Assembly (NCBI RefSeq): GCF_013459645.1
Contig: NZ_CP054861.1
Span: forward strand, 4,948,001 to 5,012,000
Source of the DNA: Martelella sp. NC20
GTDB lineage: Bacteria; Pseudomonadota; Alphaproteobacteria; Rhizobiales; Rhizobiaceae
Direction of reading: 5' to 3'
Length of the DNA: 64,000 bases
Position 1 is the first letter of the stretch, and each line of letters begins with the position of its first letter. A program made the position numbers and the translations under genes. The notes under the pieces are model-generated. The model had not been told where the DNA came from, made no database searches, and worked only from the letters and a program-made list of their open reading frames with translations. Positions 48,219 through 56,855 of this stretch are shown here, in pieces.

Positions 48219-49468
48219 TCCGGGTTTCCGGCCAGATGTTCGGGCATCTCCAGACTGTCGATCTTTCTCAGCCTGGTAAAGCCCATCGCCCAGATCACCG
48301 CGACCGCAAGCGAACCGACGCCGCCGAAGACGACCGCCGGCACGGCGCCGATGACATGCGCCATCGTGCCGGCGCGGAACTCGCCCAACTCGTTGGAAGC
48401 GCCGACGAACACCATGTTGACCGCATTGACGCGACCGCGCAGCTCATCCGGCGTCCACAGCGCGATCAGGGTCTCGCGCACATAGACCGAGATCATGTCC
48501 GCCCCGCCCATGACCGCGAGTGCCGCAATCGAAATCCAGGCGCTTTGCGACAGGCCGAAGACGACGGTGGAAAGGCCGAACATCGCCACGCCGGCGAACA
48601 TGAAATAGCCGGCATGATGACGGATCGGCACGGTTGCCAGAAGCAGCGCGACAATAACGCCGCCGACGCCGGGCGCCGCGCGCAACAGGCCAAGCCCCCA
48701 CGGTCCGAGCGCCAGAATGTCGCGGGCAAAGACCGGCATCAGCGCCACCGCGCCGCCGAGCAGCACCACGAACAGATCGAGCGAGATCGCGCCGAGAACC
48801 ACTTTTTCCGAAGTGATGAAGCGGAAACCGGCGAGGATGGTCCTGATCGTGACCGCGCTTGTCGGACGGCTCTGGCTCGGCTTCGGCACGGTCAGCATCA
48901 GCAATGTTGCCGCCGCAAACAGGCCGAGCGCCGTTGAATAGGCAAGGACAGCGCCGACGCCGTAAAGCAGGCCGCCGGCGACCGGGCCGACGATCGAGGC
49001 GATCTGCCAGGACGATGAGTTCCAGGCGATCGCATTGGCCAGATCCCTTTCCGGCACCAGGTTTGGCGCAAGCGATTGCAGCGCCGGGCCGGAAAAGGCG
49101 CGCTCCGTACCGAAGACCGCGAGCAGCCCGAAGACCGGCCAGGGCGAAAACAGGCCGAGCATGGTGATCGCCAGAAGGCAGGCGGCGCAGGCGGTCGCCA
49201 CCGCAAAACAGATCGCCGCGATCACGCGGCGGTTGTAGCGGTCGGCAACCGTGCCGGTCACCAGCGTCAAAAGCAGCGCGGGCAGGAACTGGAACAGGCC
49301 GATGAGACCGAGATAGAAGGCATTTCCGGTCTCGTCATACATCTGCCAGCCGACAGCGACGGATACGATCTGGACCGCGAACGTGCCCAGAAAACGCGAG
49401 AAGAAATAAAGGGAATAGCCTTTGTGGCGGAAGGCGTCGAAACGGGCGCCGGACTGGGAAACGTTCAT
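48209..49468 (-). CDS. Major facilitator superfamily exporter (MFS_3 / EntS-like)
   Basis: 419 residues from the ATG at 49468, about twelve membrane helices. Loop 2-3 motif GTVADRYNRRVIAAI near residue 70 is the MFS signature. The closest-looking group is the MFS_3 family, which includes enterobactin exporters. A siderophore-exporting role is possible but not linked to the ABC importer far downstream. Convergent with the amidotransferase, divergent from yggT. Confidence 0.85.
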   Translation of the reverse strand: MNVSQSGARFDAFRHKGYSLYFFSRFLGTFAVQIVSVAVGWQMYDETGNAFYLGLIGLFQFLPALLLTLVTGTVADRYNRRVIAAICFAVATACAACLLAITMLGLFSPWPVFGLLAVFGTERAFSGPALQSLAPNLVPERDLANAIAWNSSSWQIASIVGPVAGGLLYGVGAVLAYSTALGLFAAATLLMLTVPKPSQSRPTSAVTIRTILAGFRFITSEKVVLGAISLDLFVVLLGGAVALMPVFARDILALGPWGLGLLRAAPGVGGVIVALLLATVPIRHHAGYFMFAGVAMFGLSTVVFGLSQSAWISIAALAVMGGADMISVYVRETLIALWTPDELRGRVNAVNMVFVGASNELGEFRAGTMAHVIGAVPAVVFGGVGSLAVAVIWAMGFTRLRKIDSLEMPEHLAGNPDQP

Positions 49469-49607
49469 CTGCGACAAGCTTTCCGGGGAGATACATTGCG
49501 CGAGGTAAGTCCTGGCCCCGGCAATAAATACCGGACAAAACCCTCCGCCCCTTGCCCGTTTAGAATTGAATGTCTAAATGTTTGCAAGGAAAAAACGGGA
49601 GTCCTTC

Positions 49608-49898
49608 ATGATCGCGCTGTTCGAGACGATTTACTACGCCCTTGAAATCTATAAGTGGGTGATCATCGCCAGCGCTATCTTCTCCTGGCTCTTTGCGTTC
49701 AACATCATCAATGCCCACAGCCCGTTCATCAACTCGATCGGACGCATGCTCTATGCGGTGACCGAGCCGGTCTACCGGCCGATCCGCAATTTCCTGCCCA
49801 ATCTCGGCGGCATCGACATTTCGCCGGTGATCGTGCTTCTGATCGTGTTCTTCCTGCAGCGCCTGATCCTGACCGGCGTCATCCCGCGCCTTTACTGA
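49608..49898 (+). CDS. YggT-family membrane protein
   Basis: 96 residues from the ATG at 49608, two membrane helices (about 8-28 and 66-88) with a central loop. YggT proteins are small integral membrane proteins of unknown role, sometimes linked with cell division or osmotic stress. GGGAG before the ATG supports the start. Convergent with the dCTP deaminase gene, with only 2 bp between the two stops. Confidence 0.88.
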   Translation: MIALFETIYYALEIYKWVIIASAIFSWLFAFNIINAHSPFINSIGRMLYAVTEPVYRPIRNFLPNLGGIDISPVIVLLIVFFLQRLILTGVIPRLY

Positions 49899-49900
49899 TC

Positions 49901-50989
49901 TCAGCCGGCCCTGAAATGCTTGGAGAGCTTCAGGCCCTGCGCCTGATAGTTTGAGCCGAGACCCGCGCCATAAAGGGTTTCGGGCATTTCCAGCATGTGC
50001 TCGTAGATCAGCCGGCCGACAATCTGGCCGTGTTCGAGGATGAACGGCACCTCGTGGCTGCGCACCTCCAGCACGGCGCGCGCGCCCCTGCCGCCGGCGC
50101 CTGCATGGCCGAATCCGGGATCGAAAAAGCCGGCATAATGCACCCGGAACTCGCCCACCAGCGGATCGAACGGAGTCATTTCGGCAGCACACAGCGGCGG
50201 CACGTGCACGGCCTCGCGCGAGACCAGAATGTAGAATTCGTCCGGATCGAGGATCAGTTCGCCCTTGCCGCGGCCCTGGATCGGTTCCCAGAAATCCAGA
50301 ATGTCGTAGCCGGCCTTGCGGTCGACATCGATCACGCCGGTGTGGTGCTTGCCGCGATAACCGACCAGCCCCTCGCCCGCCAGATCGATCGACAGCGCGA
50401 TCCCGCCGCCGGAGACATTCGGCATCTCGCTCGCCACCAGTGTCTCGCGCTCGTGAAGCGCCAGAAGCGCCTCCTCGGTCAGCACCGACTGGCCTGTGCG
50501 GAAGCGGATCTGCGACAACCGCGACCCCTGCCTGACGATCACCGGGAATGTGCGCGGCGAGATTTCGAGATAGAGCGGCCCCTCGTAACCCGCCGGAACG
50601 ATGTCGAATTCCTGCGCGTAATCGGAAATCACCCGGGTGAAGATATCGAGCCGGCCGGTCGAGCTTTTCGGATTGGTCGAGGCCGACAGCCCGTCCGTCA
50701 GTTTCAGCGCCTCCATCAGTTCCACGATATAGACGCAACCGGTCTCCAGCACCGCGCCCTCGGAAAGGTCGATCTCGTGCAGGCTGAGGCGGGAAAGCTT
50801 GTCTTCGACCTTGTGACCGGGGCCCGGCAGGAAGCTCGCCCGCACCCGATAGGCCTTGGGTCCGAGCCTCAAGTCGAGGCTCGCCGGCTGGATCTGGTCG
50901 TGATCGCGCGGCACGGCTGCAATCAGATTGCCGCTCTCAAACAGGCTGGCGATCGCACGATCGGCCAGAATTCCGGGCTTTTGTGACAT
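49901..50989 (-). CDS. 2'-deoxycytidine 5'-triphosphate deaminase, double-domain form
   Basis: 362 residues, about twice the length of E. coli Dcd. Deaminates dCTP to dUTP for thymidylate synthesis. The N-terminal domain begins GILADRAIASLFESG with QIQPASLDLRLG near 33, and the second domain contains the repeated SIDLAGEGLVGYRGK. DCD-type dUTPase-fold motifs recur in each half. CAGGAG sits six bases before the ATG. Divergent from metZ across 181 bp. Confidence 0.93.
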   Translation of the reverse strand: MSQKPGILADRAIASLFESGNLIAAVPRDHDQIQPASLDLRLGPKAYRVRASFLPGPGHKVEDKLSRLSLHEIDLSEGAVLETGCVYIVELMEALKLTDGLSASTNPKSSTGRLDIFTRVISDYAQEFDIVPAGYEGPLYLEISPRTFPVIVRQGSRLSQIRFRTGQSVLTEEALLALHERETLVASEMPNVSGGGIALSIDLAGEGLVGYRGKHHTGVIDVDRKAGYDILDFWEPIQGRGKGELILDPDEFYILVSREAVHVPPLCAAEMTPFDPLVGEFRVHYAGFFDPGFGHAGAGGRGARAVLEVRSHEVPFILEHGQIVGRLIYEHMLEMPETLYGAGLGSNYQAQGLKLSKHFRAG

Positions 50990-51028
50990 GTTTTGCTCCT
51001 GTCGCGCGACAAAACCAAGGTTTCAGAA

Positions 51029-51057
51029 TTGACGCAAGCGGTTATAGGGATTATGCC
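51029..51057 (+). promoter_or_regulatory. Sigma-70 promoter for the riboswitch-metZ transcript
   Basis: TTGACG (51029-51034), 17-bp spacer, TATGCC (51052-51057). Transcription would start near 51064, a few bases before the SAM-II aptamer. Confidence 0.6.
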
Positions 51058-51067
51058 GCCTTTATAC

Positions 51068-51120
51068 CCGTGGTGATTTGGCCGGTCGGCTTGCAGCCAC
51101 GTTAAACAACTAGCTAAAAG
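51068..51120 (+). promoter_or_regulatory. SAM-II riboswitch aptamer
   Basis: The compact alphaproteobacterial metA/metZ aptamer: CGTGGTGATTT, then GGCC...GGCTTGCAGCCACG, then TTAAACAACTAGCTAAA. The 5' CGTGG pairs with CCACG, and the conserved GTGATTT and GCTAAA elements form the pseudoknot that binds S-adenosylmethionine. It lies just before an intrinsic terminator and metZ, so SAM probably shuts off transcription. Confidence 0.92.
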
Positions 51121-51128
51121 ACCGGGTG

Positions 51129-51155
51129 AACCGGTCCCGCGCGACCGGTTTTTTT
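51129..51155 (+). terminator. Intrinsic terminator of the SAM-II expression platform
   Basis: AACCGGTC (51129-51136) pairs with GACCGGTT (51143-51150) around CCGCGC, followed by TTTTT. It lies between the aptamer and the metZ ATG at 51171. The upstream ACCGGGT could form a competing antiterminator pair with part of this stem. Confidence 0.85.
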
Positions 51156-51170
51156 GTTTGGAGAGATTTG

Positions 51171-52355
51171 ATGAAAAAGTCCTGGCGTCCTCAGACCAAG
51201 CTCGTTCACGGTGGCAGCCTCCGTTCGCAGTATGGCGAAATGTCGGAGGGCATCTTCCTCACGCAGGGCTTTCTCTACGAAAATTCCGCCGCCGCCGAGG
51301 CCCGCTTCAAGGGCGAGGAAGAAGGCTTCATCTATGCCCGTTACGGCAGCCCGACCAATGCGATGTTCGAGCAGCGCATGTGCGCGCTGGAAGGCGCGGA
51401 AGATGCCCGCGCCACCGCCTCCGGCATGGCCGCCGTTTCCGCCGCGATCCTGTGCCAGTTGAAGGCCGGCGACCATATCGTCGCCGCCCGCGCGCTGTTC
51501 GGCTCGTGTCGCTGGGTGGTCGAAACGCTGGCGCCGAAATACGGCATCGAATGCACGCTGGTGGATGGCCGCGACCTTGCCAACTGGGAAGCCGCGATCC
51601 GCCCCAATACCAAACTGTTCTTCCTTGAAAGCCCCACCAACCCGACGCTGGAAGTGGTCGATATCGCCGGCGTTGCAGCCCTTGCCAAACAGGCCGGCGC
51701 CCGCACCGTGGTCGACAACGTGTTTGCCACAGCACTTTACCAGAAGCCGCTGGAGCTTGGCGCCGACATCGTCGTCTATTCCGCGACCAAGCATATCGAC
51801 GGCCAGGGCCGGGTCCTTGGCGGCGTAGTGCTGTCGTCGAAGGAATGGATCGAGGAAGAGCTTCAGGATTATTTCCGCCACACCGGCCCCGCGCTTTCGC
51901 CGTTCAATGCCTGGCTGCTTTTGAAGGGGCTGGAGACCTTCCCGCTCAGGGTGCGCCAGCAGACCGAGACCGCGGGCCGGATCGCCGATTTTCTGGCCGA
52001 CCAGAAACAGGTGGCGCGCGTCATCTATCCGGGCCGCGCCGACCATCCCCAGGCCGATATCGTGAAGAAGCAGATGGCCGCCGGCTCCTCGCTGGTCGCC
52101 TTCGAACTGAAGGGCGGCAAGGATGCGGCCTTCGCGTTGCAGGACCGGCTGGATATCGTCTCGATCTCCAACAATCTCGGCGATGCCAAGAGCCTGATCA
52201 CCCATCCGGCAACCACGACGCACAAGAACCTGGCGGAAGAAGCACGCCTGGAACTCGGCATTACCGGCGGCACGATCCGGTTCTCGGCCGGCATCGAGGA
52301 TACCGACGATCTGATCGAGGATTTCGCCCAGGCCCTTGCGAAATTGCCAGCTTGA
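51171..52355 (+). CDS. metZ: O-succinylhomoserine sulfhydrylase
   Basis: 394 residues. PLP enzyme that makes homocysteine from O-succinyl- (or O-acetyl-) homoserine and sulfide, in methionine synthesis. PLP lysine in SATKHIDGQGR near residue 206; YGSPTNAMFEQR near 62 and SGMAAVSAAIL near 82 complete the Cys/Met-metabolism fold. GGAGAG precedes the ATG. Controlled by the SAM-II riboswitch and terminator. apaG follows 65 bp later. Confidence 0.95.
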   Translation: MKKSWRPQTKLVHGGSLRSQYGEMSEGIFLTQGFLYENSAAAEARFKGEEEGFIYARYGSPTNAMFEQRMCALEGAEDARATASGMAAVSAAILCQLKAGDHIVAARALFGSCRWVVETLAPKYGIECTLVDGRDLANWEAAIRPNTKLFFLESPTNPTLEVVDIAGVAALAKQAGARTVVDNVFATALYQKPLELGADIVVYSATKHIDGQGRVLGGVVLSSKEWIEEELQDYFRHTGPALSPFNAWLLLKGLETFPLRVRQQTETAGRIADFLADQKQVARVIYPGRADHPQADIVKKQMAAGSSLVAFELKGGKDAAFALQDRLDIVSISNNLGDAKSLITHPATTTHKNLAEEARLELGITGGTIRFSAGIEDTDDLIEDFAQALAKLPA

Positions 52356-52420
52356 GCCACATTGCCCTGATGGGCGGTTGCGTGACCGCAGCCGCTCAAG
52401 GCTTTAGCCGGGGAGTATCA

Positions 52421-52816
52421 GTGGCCTACAGGGCAATCACCAACGATATCGAGGTCAGCGTCGGGCCAAGCTTCCTTGACGGCCACTCGATGCCGGAAGA
52501 CAGGCACTTCGTCTGGGCCTACGAGATCGAGATCGTCAATCACCGCGACGAGCGCATCCAGATTCTGTCCCGCCACTGGACGATCACCAATGCAGAGGGG
52601 ATTGTCGAGACCGTGTCGGGTTCCGGCGTCGCCGGCAAGCAGCCGATGATCGAGGCCGGAGCGCGCTACAGCTACCAGTCCGCGGCCCCTCTGGATACGC
52701 CCTCCGGCATCATGGTCGGCCACTACATCATCAAGACCGCCGACGACCGGCTCCTCAAGATCGACATCCCCGCCTTCTCCCTGGATTCGCCCTATGAGAT
52801 ACGAAGCCGGCATTGA
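52421..52816 (+). CDS. apaG: ApaG-family protein
   Basis: 131 residues from the GTG at 52421 with GGGGAG seven bases before it. Immunoglobulin-like beta-sandwich. The core ILSRHWTITNAEG near 42, then GSGVAGKQPMIEAGARYSY near 62, is strongly conserved in ApaG. Linked with cobalt/magnesium resistance and diadenosine phosphate metabolism in enterics, but the biochemical role is not settled. The in-frame ATG at 52370 would add 17 residues not typical of the family. Confidence 0.92.
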   Translation: MAYRAITNDIEVSVGPSFLDGHSMPEDRHFVWAYEIEIVNHRDERIQILSRHWTITNAEGIVETVSGSGVAGKQPMIEAGARYSYQSAAPLDTPSGIMVGHYIIKTADDRLLKIDIPAFSLDSPYEIRSRH

Positions 52817-52922
52817 TTTTACGAGAAGGCTTTTCGTTTTCGCGAACAACCGCTGGGCCTAAAGCGACGGGCGCTTGACCGGAGAAGGAGACATAACGAA
52901 CCATCCGTCGATGTGGAAGGAC

Positions 52923-53143
52923 GGTTCAGGCTTATGACAAAGTGCTCCCCAAACTCGTCCGTCATGCCGGGCTCGACCCGGCATCTAGGGCCGCTTGTGG
53001 TGCATCTCAAAAAAGGGATTTTACGCGCAAGGTCTCTCTGCTCTGCTCATCGCAAGTGGCCCTGGATCCCGGCTCAAGGCCGGGATGACGGCGGAGAGGG
53101 AGGCGATGCCGCGAATACGCACGGTTTGTCAACAACCCGAACC
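52923..53143. repeat. MITE-like element with terminal inverted repeats
   Basis: GGTTCAGGCTTATGACAAA (52923-52941) matches the reverse complement of 53125-53143 at 15 of 19 positions. Inside are ATGCCGGG-CTCGA-CCCGGCAT (52964-52984) and ATCCCGGC-TCAAG-GCCGGGAT (53066-53086). No gene is inside. Same order as 38947-39122. Target-site duplication is not evident. Confidence 0.7.
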
Positions 53144-53186
53144 ACCCGTCGATGAGCAAGGGCGGATCGGGCCTGGTGCATCGCCC

Positions 53187-53259
53187 GATGCTCCAGATTC
53201 TTTATTTTGACGCGTCGGGCTAACGAAAAACCGGTAACCACTTTTTCGTCCGACGCTCT
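53187..53259 (+). repeat. ACCGGT-family intergenic repeat, copy 3
   Basis: Begins GATGCTCCAGATTC, contains TATTTTGACGCGTCGGG and AAAAACCGG, and ends CTTTTTCGTCCGACGCTCT. Closely aligns with 27434-27507. Confidence 0.8.
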
Positions 53260-53277
53260 GGAGCCAGACAGAGGGGA

Positions 53278-54885
53278 CTACTCCCGCGTCATCGCGTCCT
53301 CAAGGTCGTCGCCGTCATATTCCTGGCGTTCGATCTCGTGCTGCTCGCGGCGGAAGCGGTCGAAGACGTCCTGTGAAACGCGGCCGCGGATTGCCATCAG
53401 GAAGATCACGACCGCGAACAGGCCGACCAGCACCGAATCGAGCGGGTGCGGGATAACGCCGAGACCGCCGCCATAACCGCCGAGATAGGAGATGACGGTA
53501 AGGCCGGCCATATAGACGCCGAACCACACCGCGCTCATCGGCTCCAGATCCTCCCGGCCGATCACGGCGAAGCGCAGCAGGAACAGCACCGCGCCGACGG
53601 CAAGCAACGCCAGCAAAAGCCAGATCGTGCTCCAGCCGGACCAGTAGATCATCAGGCTCGCGATCACGAAGGCAAGGGCGCCGATGAAACCGGCGGCCGG
53701 CACCACGAAGGGGCGGTGCGCATTGGGCGCCAGATAGCGGAAGGCGACCATGGAAACCGGACCGGCGATGAACGACAATACGACCGCCGCGCTGTTCAGC
53801 GCGAGGATCTGCTGAAACGGCAGCACGATCAGCATGAACAGCGCCACAAAATAGTTCAGGATCAGCGCCCAGAGCGGAACGCCATATTCGTTGAGCTTGG
53901 CAAACAGGCGCGGAAACACGCCGTTGTTCGACATCGCCAGCGCCAGGCGCGCATTCGAACTGACCGAGACGAGGCCGCTGCCGGCGGGCGAAACCACGGC
54001 CGCGACATTCAGCATGCTGAGAAGCCACAAGACGCCGACAGAGGTCGCGAGCGCACCGAGCGGACCGAGCTCATGGGTCGATTCGATGGTCTGCCAGCCG
54101 CCCGAAAGCGAGGCCGGGTCGATGGCGCCGACGAAGGCGATCTGCAGGCCGACATAGACCGCAAGGCAGATCAGCACCGACAGGATCAGCGCCAGCGGGA
54201 TAACCCTCTGGGTGTCGCGCACCTCGCCCGCAAGGTCGATCGCATGGCGGAAGCCGATGAAGGCAAAGACCACGCCGCCGGTGGAAACGGCAGCGAAAAT
54301 GCCGGGAACGCCGAACGGCGCGAAACCGCCGGCGGACGTGAAGTTCGAGGGCTCGAACCGGGCCGCGACGATGACGACGATGAACACCACCGGCACAAAC
54401 AGCTTGAACCATGTCATCGTGGTATTGATGCGGGCAAACCAGGCCACGCCGAAGACGTTGACGACGGTCAGCACCGCAAGAAACGCGGCCGCGGCGAGAT
54501 AGCCGGAAATGGTCAATCCGCCGGCACTGTTGGTCAGCCACGGCAGATAGGAGGAGGCGTAGCCGAGCGAGGCCTTCACCTCGATCGGCGCGGTCGTGCA
54601 ATAGCCGACCCACGCGCTCCAACCCATGGCAAGCGCCAGCAGCCGTCCGTGGGAAAATTGCGGGATACGGGCGATGCCGCCCGCGATCGGAAACAGCGTG
54701 GAATTTTCGGCATAGGTGAGTGCGATCAGCAGCATCGCCACCGCACCGATCAGCCAGGCAATGATGGAGGCAGGGCCCGCAAGCTGCGCCGTCTCAAGCG
54801 GAGCAAACAGCCAACCAGAGCCCAAAACACCGCCGACCGCGACGAAAGTCAGTCCGAGCAGCCCTATTTCGCGTCGCATTGCCAT
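53278..54885 (-). CDS. APC-family amino acid permease
   Basis: 535 residues, about twelve or more membrane helices. Opening GLTFVAVGGVLGSGWLFAP with the GSG substrate-binding unwound helix of APC transporters, and GFRHAIDLAGEVRDTQRVIP near 220, the family's second signature. Imports an amino acid or related amine; substrate unknown. AAGGGGG precedes the ATG. A hydrophilic acidic tail ends the protein (EIERQEYDGDDLEDA). Single gene on the minus strand. Confidence 0.9.
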   Translation of the reverse strand: MAMRREIGLLGLTFVAVGGVLGSGWLFAPLETAQLAGPASIIAWLIGAVAMLLIALTYAENSTLFPIAGGIARIPQFSHGRLLALAMGWSAWVGYCTTAPIEVKASLGYASSYLPWLTNSAGGLTISGYLAAAAFLAVLTVVNVFGVAWFARINTTMTWFKLFVPVVFIVVIVAARFEPSNFTSAGGFAPFGVPGIFAAVSTGGVVFAFIGFRHAIDLAGEVRDTQRVIPLALILSVLICLAVYVGLQIAFVGAIDPASLSGGWQTIESTHELGPLGALATSVGVLWLLSMLNVAAVVSPAGSGLVSVSSNARLALAMSNNGVFPRLFAKLNEYGVPLWALILNYFVALFMLIVLPFQQILALNSAAVVLSFIAGPVSMVAFRYLAPNAHRPFVVPAAGFIGALAFVIASLMIYWSGWSTIWLLLALLAVGAVLFLLRFAVIGREDLEPMSAVWFGVYMAGLTVISYLGGYGGGLGVIPHPLDSVLVGLFAVVIFLMAIRGRVSQDVFDRFRREQHEIERQEYDGDDLEDAMTRE

Positions 54886-54983
54886 AGAAAATCCCCCTTA
54901 GCTCAATGCGCTTAAACGACTGCAGCCGACCACCCCTGCTGGCTTACTACAATGAATATGCAATTTTCAGCTTCAATTATTCC

Positions 54984-55022
54984 GACGGGCGCGAAACCGA
55001 GTCAATCGGTTTCGAGCCCGTC
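54984..55022 (-). terminator. Long hairpin downstream of the glutamate synthase-like gene
   Basis: GACGGGCGCGAAACCGA (54984-55000) pairs with TCGGTTTCGAGCCCGTC (55006-55022), 17 bp with one mismatch around GTCAA. It lies about 80 bp past the stop of the minus-strand gene ending at 55103 and is followed on that strand by AATAATTG, a weak U-tract. Probably a transcript end. Confidence 0.65.
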
Positions 55023-55102
55023 GCTTACATTCGTCGACGTTGCGTCCAAATTGCAACCCAGAACCCTGGAATGCCAGTCTTATGGACTGCGCCGGAACTG
55101 CT

Positions 55103-56719
55103 TCAGCCGTTGCTGGCTCTCATCCGCACCAGATCGGCCGTGGGGCGGAAACTGTCCGGGCTCGCCGCCCGCCACCAGTCGGCATAGAGCGTCGAGCCAG
55201 GGTCCTCCAGCAGCACGCCTTCCGGCAGGAACGTGTGCAGCTTGTCGAGCGGCACGGCATCATGCGAGCCGACGCGGTGCATGATGTGATGCGGCTGCAG
55301 GTCCTGCGGATGGGCATAGCCGCAGGCGGCGACGATCTCCGACAGCGCCTCGACGGTCTTCTTCTGGAACCGGGCCGCGTTGGCGCCCTGCTCTTCCGGC
55401 ACCAGCGCGCGCTGGCGCCATTTATCCTGGGTGGTGACCCCGGTGGGACAGGTGCCGGTGTGACAGCGTTGCGCCTGGATGCAGCCGACGGACATCATGA
55501 AGGCACGCGCCGCATTGCACCAGTCGGCGCCGAGCGCGAGATTGTGCGCAAGCCCCATGCCGGAAAACACCTTGCCGCTGGCGGCAAGGCGGACATGTTT
55601 CTTCACGCCCGCGCCCACCAGCGCGTTGCGCATTATGATCAGCCCGTCCCAAAGCGGCATGCCGACCCAGTCGGCAAGCTCCAGCGGGGCAGCCCCCGTG
55701 CCGCCCTCGGCGCCGTCGATCACGATGAAATCGGGATAGATGCCGGTCGAAAGCATGGCCTTGACCAGCGCGAAGGGTTCATGCGGCTGGCCAACGCAGA
55801 ACTTGATGCCGACGGGCTTGCCGCCCGAAAGATCGCGCATCCGGGCAGCGAATTCCAGCATCTCCACCGGCGTCGAAAACGCCGAGTGACCACGCGGCGA
55901 CAGACAGTTCTCATAAGCCGGGACGCCGCGAACATCGGCGATCTCCGGCGTCACCTTGGAACCGAGCAGCATGCCGCCATGGCCGGGCTTGGCGCCCTGG
56001 CTCACCTTGATCTCGGTCATCTTGACCGCGTCATTGGCAGCCTTGTCGCGGAATTTTTCCGGGTCGAAATGGCCATCCTTGTCGCGCGCGCCGAAATAGC
56101 CGGAACCGATTTCCCAGACCAGATCGCCGCCATGTTCGAGATGATAGCGGCTCAACCCGCCCTCGCCGGTATCCTGGTAGAACCCGCCGGTCTTCGCACC
56201 GATATTCATCGCCCGCACGGCATTGGCCGAGAGCGCGCCAAAACTCATCGCCGAGATATTGAGGATCGAGGCCTCGTAGGGTTTCGACGACTGCTCGTTG
56301 CCGACCGTCACCCGCGGCGAGCGATCCGGATCGGTGTTCGGCGCCATGCTGTGGGAGATCCAGTGATGCGGATCCTCGTAGACTTCAAGTTCCGTGCCGA
56401 AGGGCACCGTGTCGGAAAGACCGTGCGCCCGCGTCCTGATCAACTGTCGGGCGGCATAGGAATAGGGGGTGCCATGGGTGTCGTCCTCGACCGCATAGGC
56501 GCGGATGAAAGGGCGAAGCGACAGCGCCAACCAGCGCAGCCGCCCCGCAACCGGATAGTTGCGGGTAATCGTCCACGACGACTGGAACCAGTCATAGAAA
56601 GCAATGGCCAGCACAGGGATCGTGATCAGCAGGATCCAGAACCAGCCGGTGGCAATCGCAATAACGGTGAAAAAGGCGGCGGCGATCGGTACGATGCACC
56701 GCATGAGCATATCCAGCAT
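55103..56719 (-). CDS. FMN-binding glutamate synthase family protein, membrane-anchored
   Basis: 538 residues. Corresponds only to the synthase domain of GltB. FMN-loop VIDGAEGGTGAAP near 326 and the 3Fe-4S cysteines in GCIQAQRCHTGTCPTGV (C-x5-C-x4-C) near 433 are intact. The N-terminus has two membrane helices (about 8-28 and 29-48) and there is no glutaminase domain, so ammonia would need another source. GGGAGG before the ATG. Such stand-alone proteins are known in bacteria but the true reaction is not established; glutamate formation is inferred. Confidence 0.9.
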   Translation of the reverse strand: MLDMLMRCIVPIAAAFFTVIAIATGWFWILLITIPVLAIAFYDWFQSSWTITRNYPVAGRLRWLALSLRPFIRAYAVEDDTHGTPYSYAARQLIRTRAHGLSDTVPFGTELEVYEDPHHWISHSMAPNTDPDRSPRVTVGNEQSSKPYEASILNISAMSFGALSANAVRAMNIGAKTGGFYQDTGEGGLSRYHLEHGGDLVWEIGSGYFGARDKDGHFDPEKFRDKAANDAVKMTEIKVSQGAKPGHGGMLLGSKVTPEIADVRGVPAYENCLSPRGHSAFSTPVEMLEFAARMRDLSGGKPVGIKFCVGQPHEPFALVKAMLSTGIYPDFIVIDGAEGGTGAAPLELADWVGMPLWDGLIIMRNALVGAGVKKHVRLAASGKVFSGMGLAHNLALGADWCNAARAFMMSVGCIQAQRCHTGTCPTGVTTQDKWRQRALVPEEQGANAARFQKKTVEALSEIVAACGYAHPQDLQPHHIMHRVGSHDAVPLDKLHTFLPEGVLLEDPGSTLYADWWRAASPDSFRPTADLVRMRASNG

Positions 56720-56855
56720 GCAACCTCCCATTGTGGTAAGCCAGCGTTATCAGAATCTCTACGCTTTTGCCACCACAACCGAAAGGCCACGCAACAGGAA
56801 TTCGGGAGTGGTTCCGCTTTTCTTCAGATCGCGGATCCACCCCACCGGCGAAAAC

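Larger units (their letters stand above)
52817..53277. other. Repeat-rich intergenic stretch after apaG
   Basis: 461 bp without a supportable gene. Holds a MITE-like element with imperfect terminal inverted repeats (52923-53143) followed directly by a copy of the ACCGGT-family repeat (53187-53259). Confidence 0.8.

Noticed and set aside
54906..55187. 93-codon frame upstream of the APC permease
   Set aside because: It spans the long hairpin and runs into the antisense of a real gene; no support.
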